From a virus: 21,226 nucleotides of DNA. Below the pieces are notes generated by a model. The model did no database searches, had not been told where the DNA came from, and was given only the letters and a program-made list of their open reading frames with translations. This document shows, piece by piece, positions 12,684 through 20,191 of this stretch. Where the stretch lies: positions 1-21,226 of the IMG/VR virus record IMGVR_UViG_3300037193_001053; one strand, given 5' to 3'. A program made the translations under genes and the position numbers. Within the stretch, counting starts at the first letter, position 1; each line of letters begins with the position of its first letter.

Positions 12684-13921
12684 CCGACGACTGCACGCCC
12701 GAAGACCCGTGCCACGAGGACAGTTGCGTCTTCTGCGACGGCATCGGGTACGTCGACTGGCGCAGCCGGGACCACCTATTCGAGGGCGACGACCGACTCT
12801 GCGAACGCTGCGACCAGCCGTGGGGCATCCCCCGGCACATCAACGCCGCCCGGGCGCAGGACCACGAGTACATCGCCAACCCCCGCGACCCGAACGCCAG
12901 GTGCAAGCTCTGCGACCAGCCACGCGACCACAGCCGGCACGGCCCAGCCCAGCCCAGCGAGGACCGTACCGAAAAGCTGGACCGGCTCCGCGCCGCCCTG
13001 GTCGACACCGACGGACTGGAGAACATCCCAGAGCCCGAGCCGCTGGTGCCCGGGGTGCTCTACAAGGACAGCCCAGCGTGGCTGTACGGCGAGCCCGGCT
13101 GCGGCAAATCGTTCGTCGCCATCGATCTCGCCGGCTGCGTCGGCACCGGCGAGATCTGGCAGGGATTCGGCCCGGCCGTGCAGGGCCAGGTCATCTACCT
13201 GGTCGCCGAGGGCGTCACCGGCATCAAACAGCGCGTACGTGCCTGGGAAGGCTCCATGGGCACCAAGATGACCGGCGTCCAATTCCTGCCCGTCGCCGTC
13301 CAGGCCAGCAATGACAGCGAGTGGCAAGCCCTGGTCGACCTCGCCGCGGAGATACGGCCAGCGCTCATCGTCATCGACACGCAGGCCCGCATCACCGTCG
13401 GCATGGAAGAGAACAGCAACACCGAGATGGGACGGCTCGTGCACCGCATCGAGCAGCTGCGCAAGGCGTCCGGCGCCTGCGTTCTGACCATCCACCACAC
13501 CGGCCGCGCCGGGGACCACATGCGCGGAGCTATCGCCATCGACGGCGCAGCGACCACCACGATCAAGGTCGAAAAGTCCGAAGACGTGCTCAACCTGACA
13601 TGCACCAAGCAGAAGGACGCGCCCGCTTTCGACGCCTTCCGGCTGAGGCTCGTTTCGTACCAAGAGTCCGCAATTTTGAGTCCCATCCATGGGTCTGTCG
13701 GGATCGACATGGGACAGCCCGCGGTTCGCAAGATGCTCGTCGAGTGGTGGGACTCCCATGAGACTGACTGGGTGTCCCGCAAGGACATCCTCGACGCCAA
13801 GATAGCCGCCCGTGAGACCTTCCACCGAGCCACAAAAGCCCTGGAAAAGACGGGTCTCGTCGAGACCAAGGGTGAAGGAAGCACCAAGCGTTACCGACTC
13901 CGAAACAAGCCGGAGCTCTAG
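12680..13921 (+). CDS. RepA-like RecA-fold ATPase with zinc motifs and winged helix
   Basis: A 413-residue protein; I choose ATG 12680 because it overlaps the preceding stop (ATGA) and has GGGGGAG upstream. Residues 1-90 carry Cys/His clusters: C16-x2-C19, C41-x2-C44 with H53, and C75-x2-C78-x5-H84-x2-H87, likely zinc-binding. Residues about 125-345 are a RecA/AAA_25-type ATPase: Walker A GEPGCGKS (137-144), Walker B LIVID (229-233), IHHTGR (271-276) and MRGAIAIDGA. The C-terminal 70 residues look like a winged helix (SRKDILDAKIAARETFHRA, then GLVETKGEGSTKRYRL). Proteins of this form are RepA-like hexameric helicases that start plasmid or phage replication. The adjoining AGTCCCA repeats support this. 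No primase or polymerase is encoded nearby, so host enzymes are probably recruited. Confidence 0.85.
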   Translation: MTDDCTPEDPCHEDSCVFCDGIGYVDWRSRDHLFEGDDRLCERCDQPWGIPRHINAARAQDHEYIANPRDPNARCKLCDQPRDHSRHGPAQPSEDRTEKLDRLRAALVDTDGLENIPEPEPLVPGVLYKDSPAWLYGEPGCGKSFVAIDLAGCVGTGEIWQGFGPAVQGQVIYLVAEGVTGIKQRVRAWEGSMGTKMTGVQFLPVAVQASNDSEWQALVDLAAEIRPALIVIDTQARITVGMEENSNTEMGRLVHRIEQLRKASGACVLTIHHTGRAGDHMRGAIAIDGAATTTIKVEKSEDVLNLTCTKQKDAPAFDAFRLRLVSYQESAILSPIHGSVGIDMGQPAVRKMLVEWWDSHETDWVSRKDILDAKIAARETFHRATKALEKTGLVETKGEGSTKRYRLRNKPEL

Positions 13922-14022
13922 GTGAGTCCCAGACAGTCCCAAGGGATCCCATGGGACTCAGGCATAGACGGTCGTTGAGAGTCCCACAGTCCCACACCCC
14001 TAGGGGTGGGACTGATGGGACT
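13679..14022. repeat. AGTCCCA iteron-like array, candidate replication origin
   Basis: AGTCCCA or its complement occurs exactly at 13925, 13935, 13952, 13980, 13988, 14007 and 14016, seven copies in 98 bases, and twice more inside the 3' end of the rep gene (13679 and 13748). The copies face each other: 13925 and 13935 against 13952, and 13980 and 13988 against 14007 and 14016, the latter group centred on the perfect 14-bp palindrome CACCCCTAGGGGTG (13995-14008). A repeat array directly after a replication-initiator-like gene is a typical origin layout. Whether the ATPase binds it is not shown. Confidence 0.75.
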
Positions 14023-14033
14023 CCGACGACCAG

Positions 14034-14056
14034 CCTCGGGTCCCCGCCGAGGTTTT
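14034..14056 (+). terminator. Probable terminator of the rep operon
   Basis: CCTCGG (14034-14039) and CCGAGG (14047-14052) form a 6-bp GC stem with a seven-base loop, followed by TTTT. It lies after the iteron array and before the packaging-side genes. Confidence 0.6.
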
Positions 14057-14122
14057 GAACCCAAAAAACAGCGAGGAAGCACCCCCAGCGGCCACCCGCC
14101 GTCCTAGCCATCGGAGCCCAGC

Positions 14123-14566
14123 ATGTTCGAAGAGAACTACCGCACCATCGACTTCCGCCCAGCCCCTCCCGGCTGGAGCGTCGTCCACATCGACGAGGCC
14201 GGCTGGTGCCACTACACCGACCCCGGCGACGGCACCGGGCTCTGCAAGAACTGCGAGATGCCGAAGCCCCACGACCGACACCTCCGCATCCACCGTTACG
14301 CCCTTCCCGGCTGGCTCATCCAGGAAGAGACGGGCAGCGGACACCGCCGCGTCGTACCTGCCGAGATCGACGACGACGGCGCGCTCCTGGAGGTCCTGAA
14401 CCTGGGGCGGTGGAACAACAGCGCCTGGTACATCAGCGGGCCCAATGACCCCGCGCCAACCGTCGAGGACATCATCGAACAGCGTCAGGAGCGAGCTGAG
14501 CAGAGGCGCATCGCCTTGGCCGAGATCGCCGACCGATCCCGGCAAAAGCAGCTCAGGGCGGCATGA
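14123..14566 (+). CDS. Hypothetical protein with CxxC-x5-HxxH motif
   Basis: A 147-residue protein starting at ATG 14123 with CGGAG nearby upstream. The N-terminal half is aromatic (DEAGWCHYTDPGDG) and holds C41-x2-C44-x5-H50-x2-H53 in CKNCEMPKPHDRH. The same spacing occurs in the replication ATPase (C75, C78, H84, H87 in CKLCDQPRDHSRH). The C-terminal 45 residues are a highly charged helix with many Arg, Glu and Gln. It overlaps the HNH gene start by four bases. I do not recognise a named family; a zinc-binding role is likely, and the position beside the packaging genes could mean a part in packaging or late control. Confidence 0.78.
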   Translation: MFEENYRTIDFRPAPPGWSVVHIDEAGWCHYTDPGDGTGLCKNCEMPKPHDRHLRIHRYALPGWLIQEETGSGHRRVVPAEIDDDGALLEVLNLGRWNNSAWYISGPNDPAPTVEDIIEQRQERAEQRRIALAEIADRSRQKQLRAA

Positions 14567-14850
14567 GCAAGGCATGGCAGCACGGCAGCACTCGGGCGTG
14601 GCGACGCGTTCGGGCTGCCGTGCTGCTGCGCGACGGGGACCGATGCCGCGCGCACGACGACCGGCTATGCGCCCAGGCTCCCGCGCACCAGTGCAGCGGC
14701 AGGTTCGAGCAGGCGCACCACACGCGCGGCCGGGCAGTCACGGGCGACGATCCGAGGTACATCGTGGCCAGCTGTACAGCATGCAACAAAGCGATCGGCG
14801 ACCCGACCGAGCACGCCGACCGGCCGATCAAGGGAGTGACCCAGTGGTGA
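14563..14850 (+). CDS. HNH endonuclease
   Basis: A 95-residue protein starting at ATG 14563 (ATGA overlap). The sequence shows the HNH layout: a basic N-terminus (TRAWRRVRAAVLLRDGDRC), paired Cys residues, HH at 52-53 in EQAHHTRGRAV, then a CTACN knuckle (C71, C74) and Asn75 before a final helix. In HK97-like phages a small HNH protein encoded beside the terminase is needed for cutting DNA at cos during packaging. The gene is directly upstream of the large terminase, apart from a tiny ORF, which fits that role. Confidence 0.9.
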   Translation: MSKAWQHGSTRAWRRVRAAVLLRDGDRCRAHDDRLCAQAPAHQCSGRFEQAHHTRGRAVTGDDPRYIVASCTACNKAIGDPTEHADRPIKGVTQW

Positions 14851-14954
14851 GAGAGGACAAGCCTGTGGCCTGCGAAAACCCGCCCCAGTTTTCCCGTTGG
14901 AGGACCCCACGGACACCCGCTGAGTGTTCTTTTTCCCTCTCCCCGATGCCCTGA
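14847..14954 (+). CDS. Possible tiny ORF in place of a small terminase
   Basis: A 35-residue frame from GTG 14847, which overlaps the HNH stop (GTGA) and has AAGGGAG upstream. The product (beginning MREDKPVACENPPQFSRW) has no recognisable domain and is far too short for a standard small terminase, which usually occupies this place. The DNA ends in a pyrimidine-rich tract (14927-14944) just before the terminase gene. It may instead be an untranslated packaging (cos) region. Low confidence as a gene. Confidence 0.3.
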   Translation: MREDKPVACENPPQFSRWRTPRTPAECSFSLSPMP

Positions 14955-14966
14955 TACGGACCGATC

Positions 14967-16505
14967 GTGACTGTTCTCGACCTTGCGCCGCCGCTGCTCG
15001 GCAGGACGGAGCCGCGGTTGTGGACGCCGCCGCTGCGCGAGCTGACGCCGGTCACCAGCTACGGCTTCGAGGTGATCGACTTTGCCCGTGACGTGCTGGA
15101 GCATCCGCTTTTGCCGTGGCAGGAGTTCGCAGTCATCCATGGGGGTGAGCTGCTCCCGGATGGCCGGCCCAGGTTCAGGATTGTCCTGCTATTGGTGAGC
15201 AGGCAGAACGGGAAGACTGAGCTGCCCGTGGTGCTCTCGGTGTTCTGGCAGTTCCGGCAGAAGGTCCCGCTGATCCTGGGCACCTCGACCAAGTTGGCGT
15301 ACGCGAAGGAGTCGTGGCAGAAGGCTGTGCGGCTGGTGCAGCGGACGCCGGCGCTGGACGACGAACACGAGCCGGGCCGCAAGTGGTACCGGAAGACGAA
15401 CGGCGAGACCGAGTCGTGGACCGTCGATGACGCCCGGTACCTGATCGCGGCGAGCAACGAGGAGGGTGGCCGGTCGCTGACGATCGACCGGGGCATCGCC
15501 GACGAGCTGCGCCAGCACCACGACTACAGCGCCTGGGAAGCGTTCGAGCCTGCGTGCTCGCCGATGGACGCGCAGATCTGGGCCATGAGCAACGCGGGCG
15601 ACGACCGCAGCGTGGTGCTCAATGATCTGCGCAAGTCGGCCATCGACTTCCTGGAGACCGGCGTCGGCGACGCGCGGCTTGGCCTGCTGGAGTGGAGCGC
15701 TCCGGAGGACGCGGACCCTGAGGACGTCGACGCGCTGCTGCAGGCGAACCCGCGCGCCGGGTACGGCCTCGACCTCGAGGTCCTGACCGCGAAGGCCGCC
15801 CAGGCGAAGCGGCTCGGCGGCAAGGCCCTGGCCGGTTTCAAGACGGAGCGCATGTGCATCCGGGTCCGGCATTCAGACGCCGCGATCGACCCGCAGCGCT
15901 GGCGTGACTGCCTCGACGTCGGCCAGCTGGCCGACGCGCGGTCGCGGCTGGCGCTGTGCCTGGACATGTCCCCGGACGGTCAGCACGCGACGCTGGCCGC
16001 CGCCGCGGTGCTGCCCGACGGCCGGGTGCGCGTCGAGGCGCTGACCGAGTGGACCGGGCTGGCCGCCGACGCCGCGGCGGAGCGGGATCTGCCGGGCTGG
16101 GTGGAGCAGGTGAAGCCGCAGATCGTCGGCTGGTTCCCGACAGGCCCGGCCGCTGCGGTCGCGGCGCGGCTGGCCGACCGGCGCGCCGACGGCGTGCGTG
16201 GCTGGCCGCCTCGGGGTGTCACGGTGGCCGAGATCCGCGGCGAGGTCGCTGCGGTGTGCATGGGGCTGAACAAGGAGGTCGTGGCCGGCACCCTGGCGCA
16301 CTCCGGGCAGGAAGGCCTCGACGACCAGGTGGCCGCCGCGGAGTGGCTGCGCCGCGGCGATACGAAGGTGTTCACGCGCCGCGGCGCCGGCGCGGTCGAC
16401 GCCGTGTATGCCATCGCGGGCGCCGCGCACCTGGCCCGGACCATGCCGAGCCCGGTCGGAAAGCCACGGATCGTCACATCTCGGCGCGCCGCCGAAGAAT
16501 CGTAG
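14967..16505 (+). CDS. terL: Terminase large subunit
   Basis: A 512-residue protein starting at GTG 14967. It is the ATPase-nuclease motor that cuts and pumps DNA into the capsid. The N-terminal ATPase part has the phage-type Walker A SRQNGKT (78-84), a following LGTSTKLAYAKESW segment, and a candidate Walker B/catalytic acid stretch LTIDRGIADE (171-180). The C-terminal nuclease part contains the acidic LALCLDMSPDGQ strand (about 327-338) and a late acidic DDQVAAAEWL region. Length and order fit the HK97-like large terminases common in actinophages. No small terminase partner is recognisable upstream. Confidence 0.94.
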   Translation: MTVLDLAPPLLGRTEPRLWTPPLRELTPVTSYGFEVIDFARDVLEHPLLPWQEFAVIHGGELLPDGRPRFRIVLLLVSRQNGKTELPVVLSVFWQFRQKVPLILGTSTKLAYAKESWQKAVRLVQRTPALDDEHEPGRKWYRKTNGETESWTVDDARYLIAASNEEGGRSLTIDRGIADELRQHHDYSAWEAFEPACSPMDAQIWAMSNAGDDRSVVLNDLRKSAIDFLETGVGDARLGLLEWSAPEDADPEDVDALLQANPRAGYGLDLEVLTAKAAQAKRLGGKALAGFKTERMCIRVRHSDAAIDPQRWRDCLDVGQLADARSRLALCLDMSPDGQHATLAAAAVLPDGRVRVEALTEWTGLAADAAAERDLPGWVEQVKPQIVGWFPTGPAAAVAARLADRRADGVRGWPPRGVTVAEIRGEVAAVCMGLNKEVVAGTLAHSGQEGLDDQVAAAEWLRRGDTKVFTRRGAGAVDAVYAIAGAAHLARTMPSPVGKPRIVTSRRAAEES

Positions 16506-16562
16506 GTCTACAGGCCGGTGCGCCTATGGATCAAAAGTTAGGCGGCAGGCTAGCCTTCGATC

Positions 16563-19500
16563 GTGGATTGGCGGCGGGTGTTGCGGCTGGGCCGGCCGGC
16601 GGGCGGGCAGAGCCTAGCCGCGCCGCGCCCGGCCGCCCGGTTCTCCGTCACCGTCCCGCCGGAGATGCTGGAGGCGATGACCGGCGGCGGAGTGCTCGCG
16701 CCGCGGGTGTCCCGCGAGCAGGCGCTGCAGGTGCCCGCCGTGATGCGCGCCCGGAACATGATCTGCGGGAGCCTGTGCACCCTTCCGATACGGGTGATCG
16801 GCCCGGACCGCCGTGAGGTCACCGGCGTGACGTATCTGCCCAGCGGCAACCTCGACCCGAACATCGCCAACTCGGTGGTGAAAGCGCAGATCTTCGAGGA
16901 CCTGCTGTTCGAGGGCGTGTCTTGGCTGCGGGTGACGAAGTTCGGCTGGCACGGCTTCCCGGTCGAGGCCCGGCATGTGCCGGTCGACAGCGTGCACGTC
17001 GCCCCGGCCGGTTCGCTGATGCCGTCGCAGCAGCAGATCAGCCCGGATCAGCCGTTCCCGGCCGACGGGCGGGTCTACATCGACGGGCGCCCGGTCGGCG
17101 ACCGTGAGGTGATCCGGTTCGACTCGCCGAATCCGCCGCTGCTGGTGCACGCGGCCCGGGCGATCCGGACGTGCCTGCTGCTGGATCAGGCTGCCGCGTT
17201 GTACGCGAAGGATCCACAGCCGCTGGGCTACTTCAGCCCGGCCGACGGCGCGGACCCGATCGATGACGACGACGTCGAGGAGCTGCTCGACGACTGGAAC
17301 GGCCAGCGGGCACGCAATTCGTGGGCGTACATCCCGGCTGCGCTGAAGGCGAACACGCTGTCGTGGAACCCGGAGCAGCTGCAGCTGGCCGACCAGCGGC
17401 AGCACGCCGTGCTGGAGATCGCCCGCGCGGCCGGCCTCGAGGCCGAGGACCTGGGCGTGTCGACCACGTCGCGGACGTACGCGAACCGGGAGCAGCGCAA
17501 CCAGGACCGGATCAACTTCACCCTGGGCGCGTACGTCACCGCGGTGCAGGAGCGGCTGTCGATGCGTGACGTGCTGCCGCAGAACGGCTATGTCGCCCGG
17601 ATCGACTTCGGTGGCTTCCTGCGCGGCGACGCCTTGACCCGGATGCAGACCTACGAGGTGGGCCTGCGGGTCGGCGCGTACGCCGAGGACGAGATCCGCG
17701 AGCTCGAGGACCGGCCGCCGCTGACGGCCGCGCAGCGTGCGGCCCGCACGCCGCAAGCCGCGCCAGCGCCGACGGCTGAGCCGTCCGGTGCCCAGCAGGA
17801 ACGCGAGAAGGAGAGCCGAGTGACCCGCGAGACGGTGAACTTCGACGCCGGTGAGTCGGTGCGTATCCAGTTCGAGGCACCGGCCATGCAGGACTTCCAG
17901 GTCGACACCAGCCGGCGCACGATCACCGGCCTGATGTTGCCCTGGGGCAAGGTAGCGAATAACGGCGTCGCCAAGTGGCGGTTCACCGAGGACAGCGTCA
18001 ACTGGTCCGACGTCAGCCGTATCAAGCTCAATCTCAACCACGACTCCACCGACCTGATCGGCGTCGCGACCCGGCTGCAGTCCGGCTCGCGCGGCCTGAT
18101 GGGCACGTTCAAGGTCGGTCGCGGTCCTGAGGGAGATCGGGCACTGGCGAAGGCCGAGGACGGAATCCTCGACGGCTTCTCGGTAGAGGTCGACTTCGAG
18201 AACTTCGATTCGTGGCAGACCGACCCGACCGACGAATCGGTCCGCTTGGTGCGCCAGTCCACACTGCGCGGCGTTGCCCTGACCGGCACCCCCGCGTTCG
18301 ACGACGCGCGGCTGACGTCCGTGAAGGCCAGCCGAGACAACCAGAAAGGGCACCCCATGACGGCCAACGCCGGCAAGGGCCAGCCGGACGCCGCGTTCGA
18401 CTTCGACGGGTACATGTCCGGGCTGGCCGACAAGATCTCCGACTCGCACAAGAAGCTCACCGAGGACCTGGCTGCGTCCCTCGGCGAGTCGTTCTCGGCC
18501 GGCATGAAGGCCGCGCTTGAGGACATCCACGACCCGCAGCGCGAGGGTCCGCAGCCGGTGCGCGCAGCCCGGTACGTGGTCACCCGTGAGGATCCCGTCT
18601 ACAAGTTCAACGGCCTCGGGCATTCGCTGGTCCGCGACGCGTGGTACTCCGCGCGGGAGCACGACCACGACGCCACCGAGCGGCTGCGCAAGTACCGGAT
18701 GCAGACCGAGGACGTGGCGAAGCTGGCCAACGACCGGATCGCCGGCGCGCACTTCACCCCGCAGTCGACCTCGACCGCCTCGCAGATCATCCCGCCCGGC
18801 TACCGCCCCGACCTGTACGTGCCGCAGCTGCAGCAGGGCCGCCCGCTGGTCTCGGCCGCGTCGCAGGGCACGATCAGCAACGCGACTCCGTTCGTGGTGC
18901 CGGTGTTCGGGTCGGCGACCAGCGCGACCGCGGACCACGTCGAGGGCACCAACCCCTCGGACGGGTCGCTGACGTTCACGACGAAGACGGTCACCCCGGG
19001 CGCGATCTCGGGCCGGCTGACGCTCACGCGGGAGATCGTCGACTCGTCGAACCCGGCGATCGACGCGATCGCCATCGCGGCGATGAACGAGTCATACGCC
19101 CGGCAGACTGAGGCGAAGGTCTACACGCTGCTGAACGGTGCGAACGGCGCCGGTGGCACTATCACCTCGGGTCTGGTCCCGTCGGGCGCGCAGGCCGCGA
19201 CGTTCGCCTCGACGGGCGGTTCGCCGTTCGCTGAGTCCGCGCTGATCAAGGGCATGCGGCAGCGGCTCGCGGCGTACCCGTTCAACCGGTTTGCGTCGCC
19301 GACGCTGGCGCTGATGGGACAGAACGCCACGTCGATCCTGGCCGGCGCGATGGACTCCACCGGCCGGCCGATCTTCCCGTCGGTGGGCGGCATGAACACC
19401 TCCGGGATCGGCAACGCCTACACGCAGGGCTGGTTCGTCGACGGCCTGGCCCACATTCCCGCGTGGGCGGTCACCGGCACCGCGGCCGGCGATACGCAGA

Positions 19501-19664
19501 TCTTCACGCTCAACCGCACGGACCTGTGGGTGTGGGAGTCGCCGCTGCTGACGTTCCGGTTCGAGGAGAAGCAGGGCCCGGCGAACATCGAGCTGAACGT
19601 GTTCGGCTACTTCGCCACGCACCTGCTGCGCCCGGTGGGCCTGTCCGGTATCCGGATCACCTGA
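16563..19664 (+). CDS. Portal - prohead protease - major capsid polyprotein
   Basis: A single open frame of 1033 residues containing three normally separate proteins. Residues 1-419 are an HK97-type portal (VPAVMRARNMICGSLCTLPI near residue 60; ELEDRPPLTAAQ at the end). Residues 420-598 are a U35-type prohead protease with His in LNLNHDSTDLIGVATRL, Ser in DGFSVEVDF and the ALTGTPAFDDARL ending. Residues 599-1033 are an HK97-fold capsid protein with a helical delta-like N-terminus. No stop or frameshift separates them. In-frame internal starts with good ribosome-binding sites exist at GTG 17820 and ATG 18357, so separate protease and capsid could also be made. GTG 16563 has no ribosome-binding site but lies 6 bases after TAGCCT, so a leaderless start is possible. 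Confidence 0.9.
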   Translation: MDWRRVLRLGRPAGGQSLAAPRPAARFSVTVPPEMLEAMTGGGVLAPRVSREQALQVPAVMRARNMICGSLCTLPIRVIGPDRREVTGVTYLPSGNLDPNIANSVVKAQIFEDLLFEGVSWLRVTKFGWHGFPVEARHVPVDSVHVAPAGSLMPSQQQISPDQPFPADGRVYIDGRPVGDREVIRFDSPNPPLLVHAARAIRTCLLLDQAAALYAKDPQPLGYFSPADGADPIDDDDVEELLDDWNGQRARNSWAYIPAALKANTLSWNPEQLQLADQRQHAVLEIARAAGLEAEDLGVSTTSRTYANREQRNQDRINFTLGAYVTAVQERLSMRDVLPQNGYVARIDFGGFLRGDALTRMQTYEVGLRVGAYAEDEIRELEDRPPLTAAQRAARTPQAAPAPTAEPSGAQQEREKESRVTRETVNFDAGESVRIQFEAPAMQDFQVDTSRRTITGLMLPWGKVANNGVAKWRFTEDSVNWSDVSRIKLNLNHDSTDLIGVATRLQSGSRGLMGTFKVGRGPEGDRALAKAEDGILDGFSVEVDFENFDSWQTDPTDESVRLVRQSTLRGVALTGTPAFDDARLTSVKASRDNQKGHPMTANAGKGQPDAAFDFDGYMSGLADKISDSHKKLTEDLAASLGESFSAGMKAALEDIHDPQREGPQPVRAARYVVTREDPVYKFNGLGHSLVRDAWYSAREHDHDATERLRKYRMQTEDVAKLANDRIAGAHFTPQSTSTASQIIPPGYRPDLYVPQLQQGRPLVSAASQGTISNATPFVVPVFGSATSATADHVEGTNPSDGSLTFTTKTVTPGAISGRLTLTREIVDSSNPAIDAIAIAAMNESYARQTEAKVYTLLNGANGAGGTITSGLVPSGAQAATFASTGGSPFAESALIKGMRQRLAAYPFNRFASPTLALMGQNATSILAGAMDSTGRPIFPSVGGMNTSGIGNAYTQGWFVDGLAHIPAWAVTGTAAGDTQIFTLNRTDLWVWESPLLTFRFEEKQGPANIELNVFGYFATHLLRPVGLSGIRIT
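17808..17822 (+). promoter_or_regulatory. Internal ribosome-binding site and GTG start for protease
   Basis: AAGGAG (17808-17813) lies 6 bases before GTG 17820, which is in the polyprotein frame and forms a GTGA typical of a stop/start overlap in separate genes. It would give a protease-capsid product, or allow protease synthesis independent of portal. Confidence 0.65.
17820..18356 (+). other. Prohead protease section of the polyprotein
   Basis: Residues 420-598 of the polyprotein, 179 residues long, match HK97-like prohead proteases (peptidase family U35). Visible family features are the His-containing NLNHDSTDLIG segment, GTFKVG, the Ser in GILDGFSVEVDF and the LRGVALTGTPAF end. In this family His and Ser are catalytic. 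It probably cuts the fusion and removes the capsid delta domain during maturation. Confidence 0.85.
18345..18359 (+). promoter_or_regulatory. Internal ribosome-binding site and ATG start for capsid
   Basis: AAAGGG (18345-18350) lies 6 bases before ATG 18357, in the polyprotein frame and again in an ATGA context. It would let the capsid protein be made in the large excess over portal that a capsid needs. Confidence 0.65.
18357..19664 (+). other. Major capsid section of the polyprotein
   Basis: Residues 599-1033, 435 residues if started at ATG 18357. The first 90 residues are helical and charged, as in the HK97 delta scaffold domain. The rest has the HK97-fold pattern, including IIPPGYRPDLYVPQLQQGRP, the long helix AAMNESYARQTEAKVYTLLN and a strand-rich end (ELNVFGYFATHLLRPVGL). 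A protease-cut site near residues 690-700 is expected but cannot be placed from sequence alone. Confidence 0.9.
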
Positions 19665-19852
19665 TGTCCGCCCGTCCGGCCAAGCGGACTCCCCCACGCG
19701 GGGGGTCCGCTCCCGCGCGGCCACCGGACCCAGAGTCGGCCGCGGAGGTTGCGTTGCCAATTGGCAACACCGAAGCGCCCGTACGGCGGGCGGGTGGCTG
19801 GATCGACCGCGGCGACGGCCGCGGCTGGGTTCTCGACGACGAACAGGAGTGA
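19664..19852 (+). CDS. Small hypothetical protein after capsid
   Basis: A 62-residue protein whose ATG overlaps the capsid stop (TGATG, 19662-19666). The first 35 residues are basic and Pro/Arg-rich (AKRTPPRGGSAPARPP), the last part has two Trp in GGWIDRGDGRGW and an acidic end. No family is recognised. The overlap implies translation together with the capsid gene. Confidence 0.68.
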   Translation: MSARPAKRTPPRGGSAPARPPDPESAAEVALPIGNTEAPVRRAGGWIDRGDGRGWVLDDEQE

Positions 19853-19855
19853 GAC

Positions 19856-20179
19856 ATGGCCGTCCTTGCGGTCGACGACGCGAGCGCAGGCATCGCGAAC
19901 CTGACCATGGTGTCCGCGGCCGGCGGCGGTGACAGCGTGGCCGGCGGGGTGAAGCTCGGCGGCTGGGAACTCCCGGTCGTCGTGGTCGTGCGCAATGGCG
20001 ACGCGTCCAACAAGACCGTCACCGTGCAGGGAACGAACTACGTCGTGAACGCCAGCGGCGGCATCGCGGTCATCCCGGTGCGCGGCTCGGTGAAGTACGG
20101 CGACTCGGTGGCGATCACCTACTCCGCGGTCACGAACGTGACCGTCGGCGCGGCACGCCTGTCCGGGCCGCTGGCGTAA
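19856..20179 (+). CDS. Small beta-rich head protein, putative decoration
   Basis: A 107-residue protein starting at ATG 19856 with CAGGAG upstream. It is Val/Gly/Ala-rich with strands such as WELPVVVVVRNGD and IAVIPVRGSVKYGD, predicting a compact beta-sandwich. Small beta proteins encoded just after the capsid gene are commonly capsid decoration or stabilising proteins; this is inference from fold and position only. Confidence 0.72.
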   Translation: MAVLAVDDASAGIANLTMVSAAGGGDSVAGGVKLGGWELPVVVVVRNGDASNKTVTVQGTNYVVNASGGIAVIPVRGSVKYGDSVAITYSAVTNVTVGAARLSGPLA

Positions 20180-20191
20180 GGCGAGACGTCG

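Noticed and set aside
12776-13942. A 388-residue open frame on the minus strand
   Set aside because: It is antisense to the RepA-like ATPase with intact Walker motifs.
16614-18938. A 774-residue open frame on the minus strand
   Set aside because: It lies opposite the portal, protease and capsid coding sequence, which has clear domains; the antisense reading is low-complexity and arises from GC-rich third positions.
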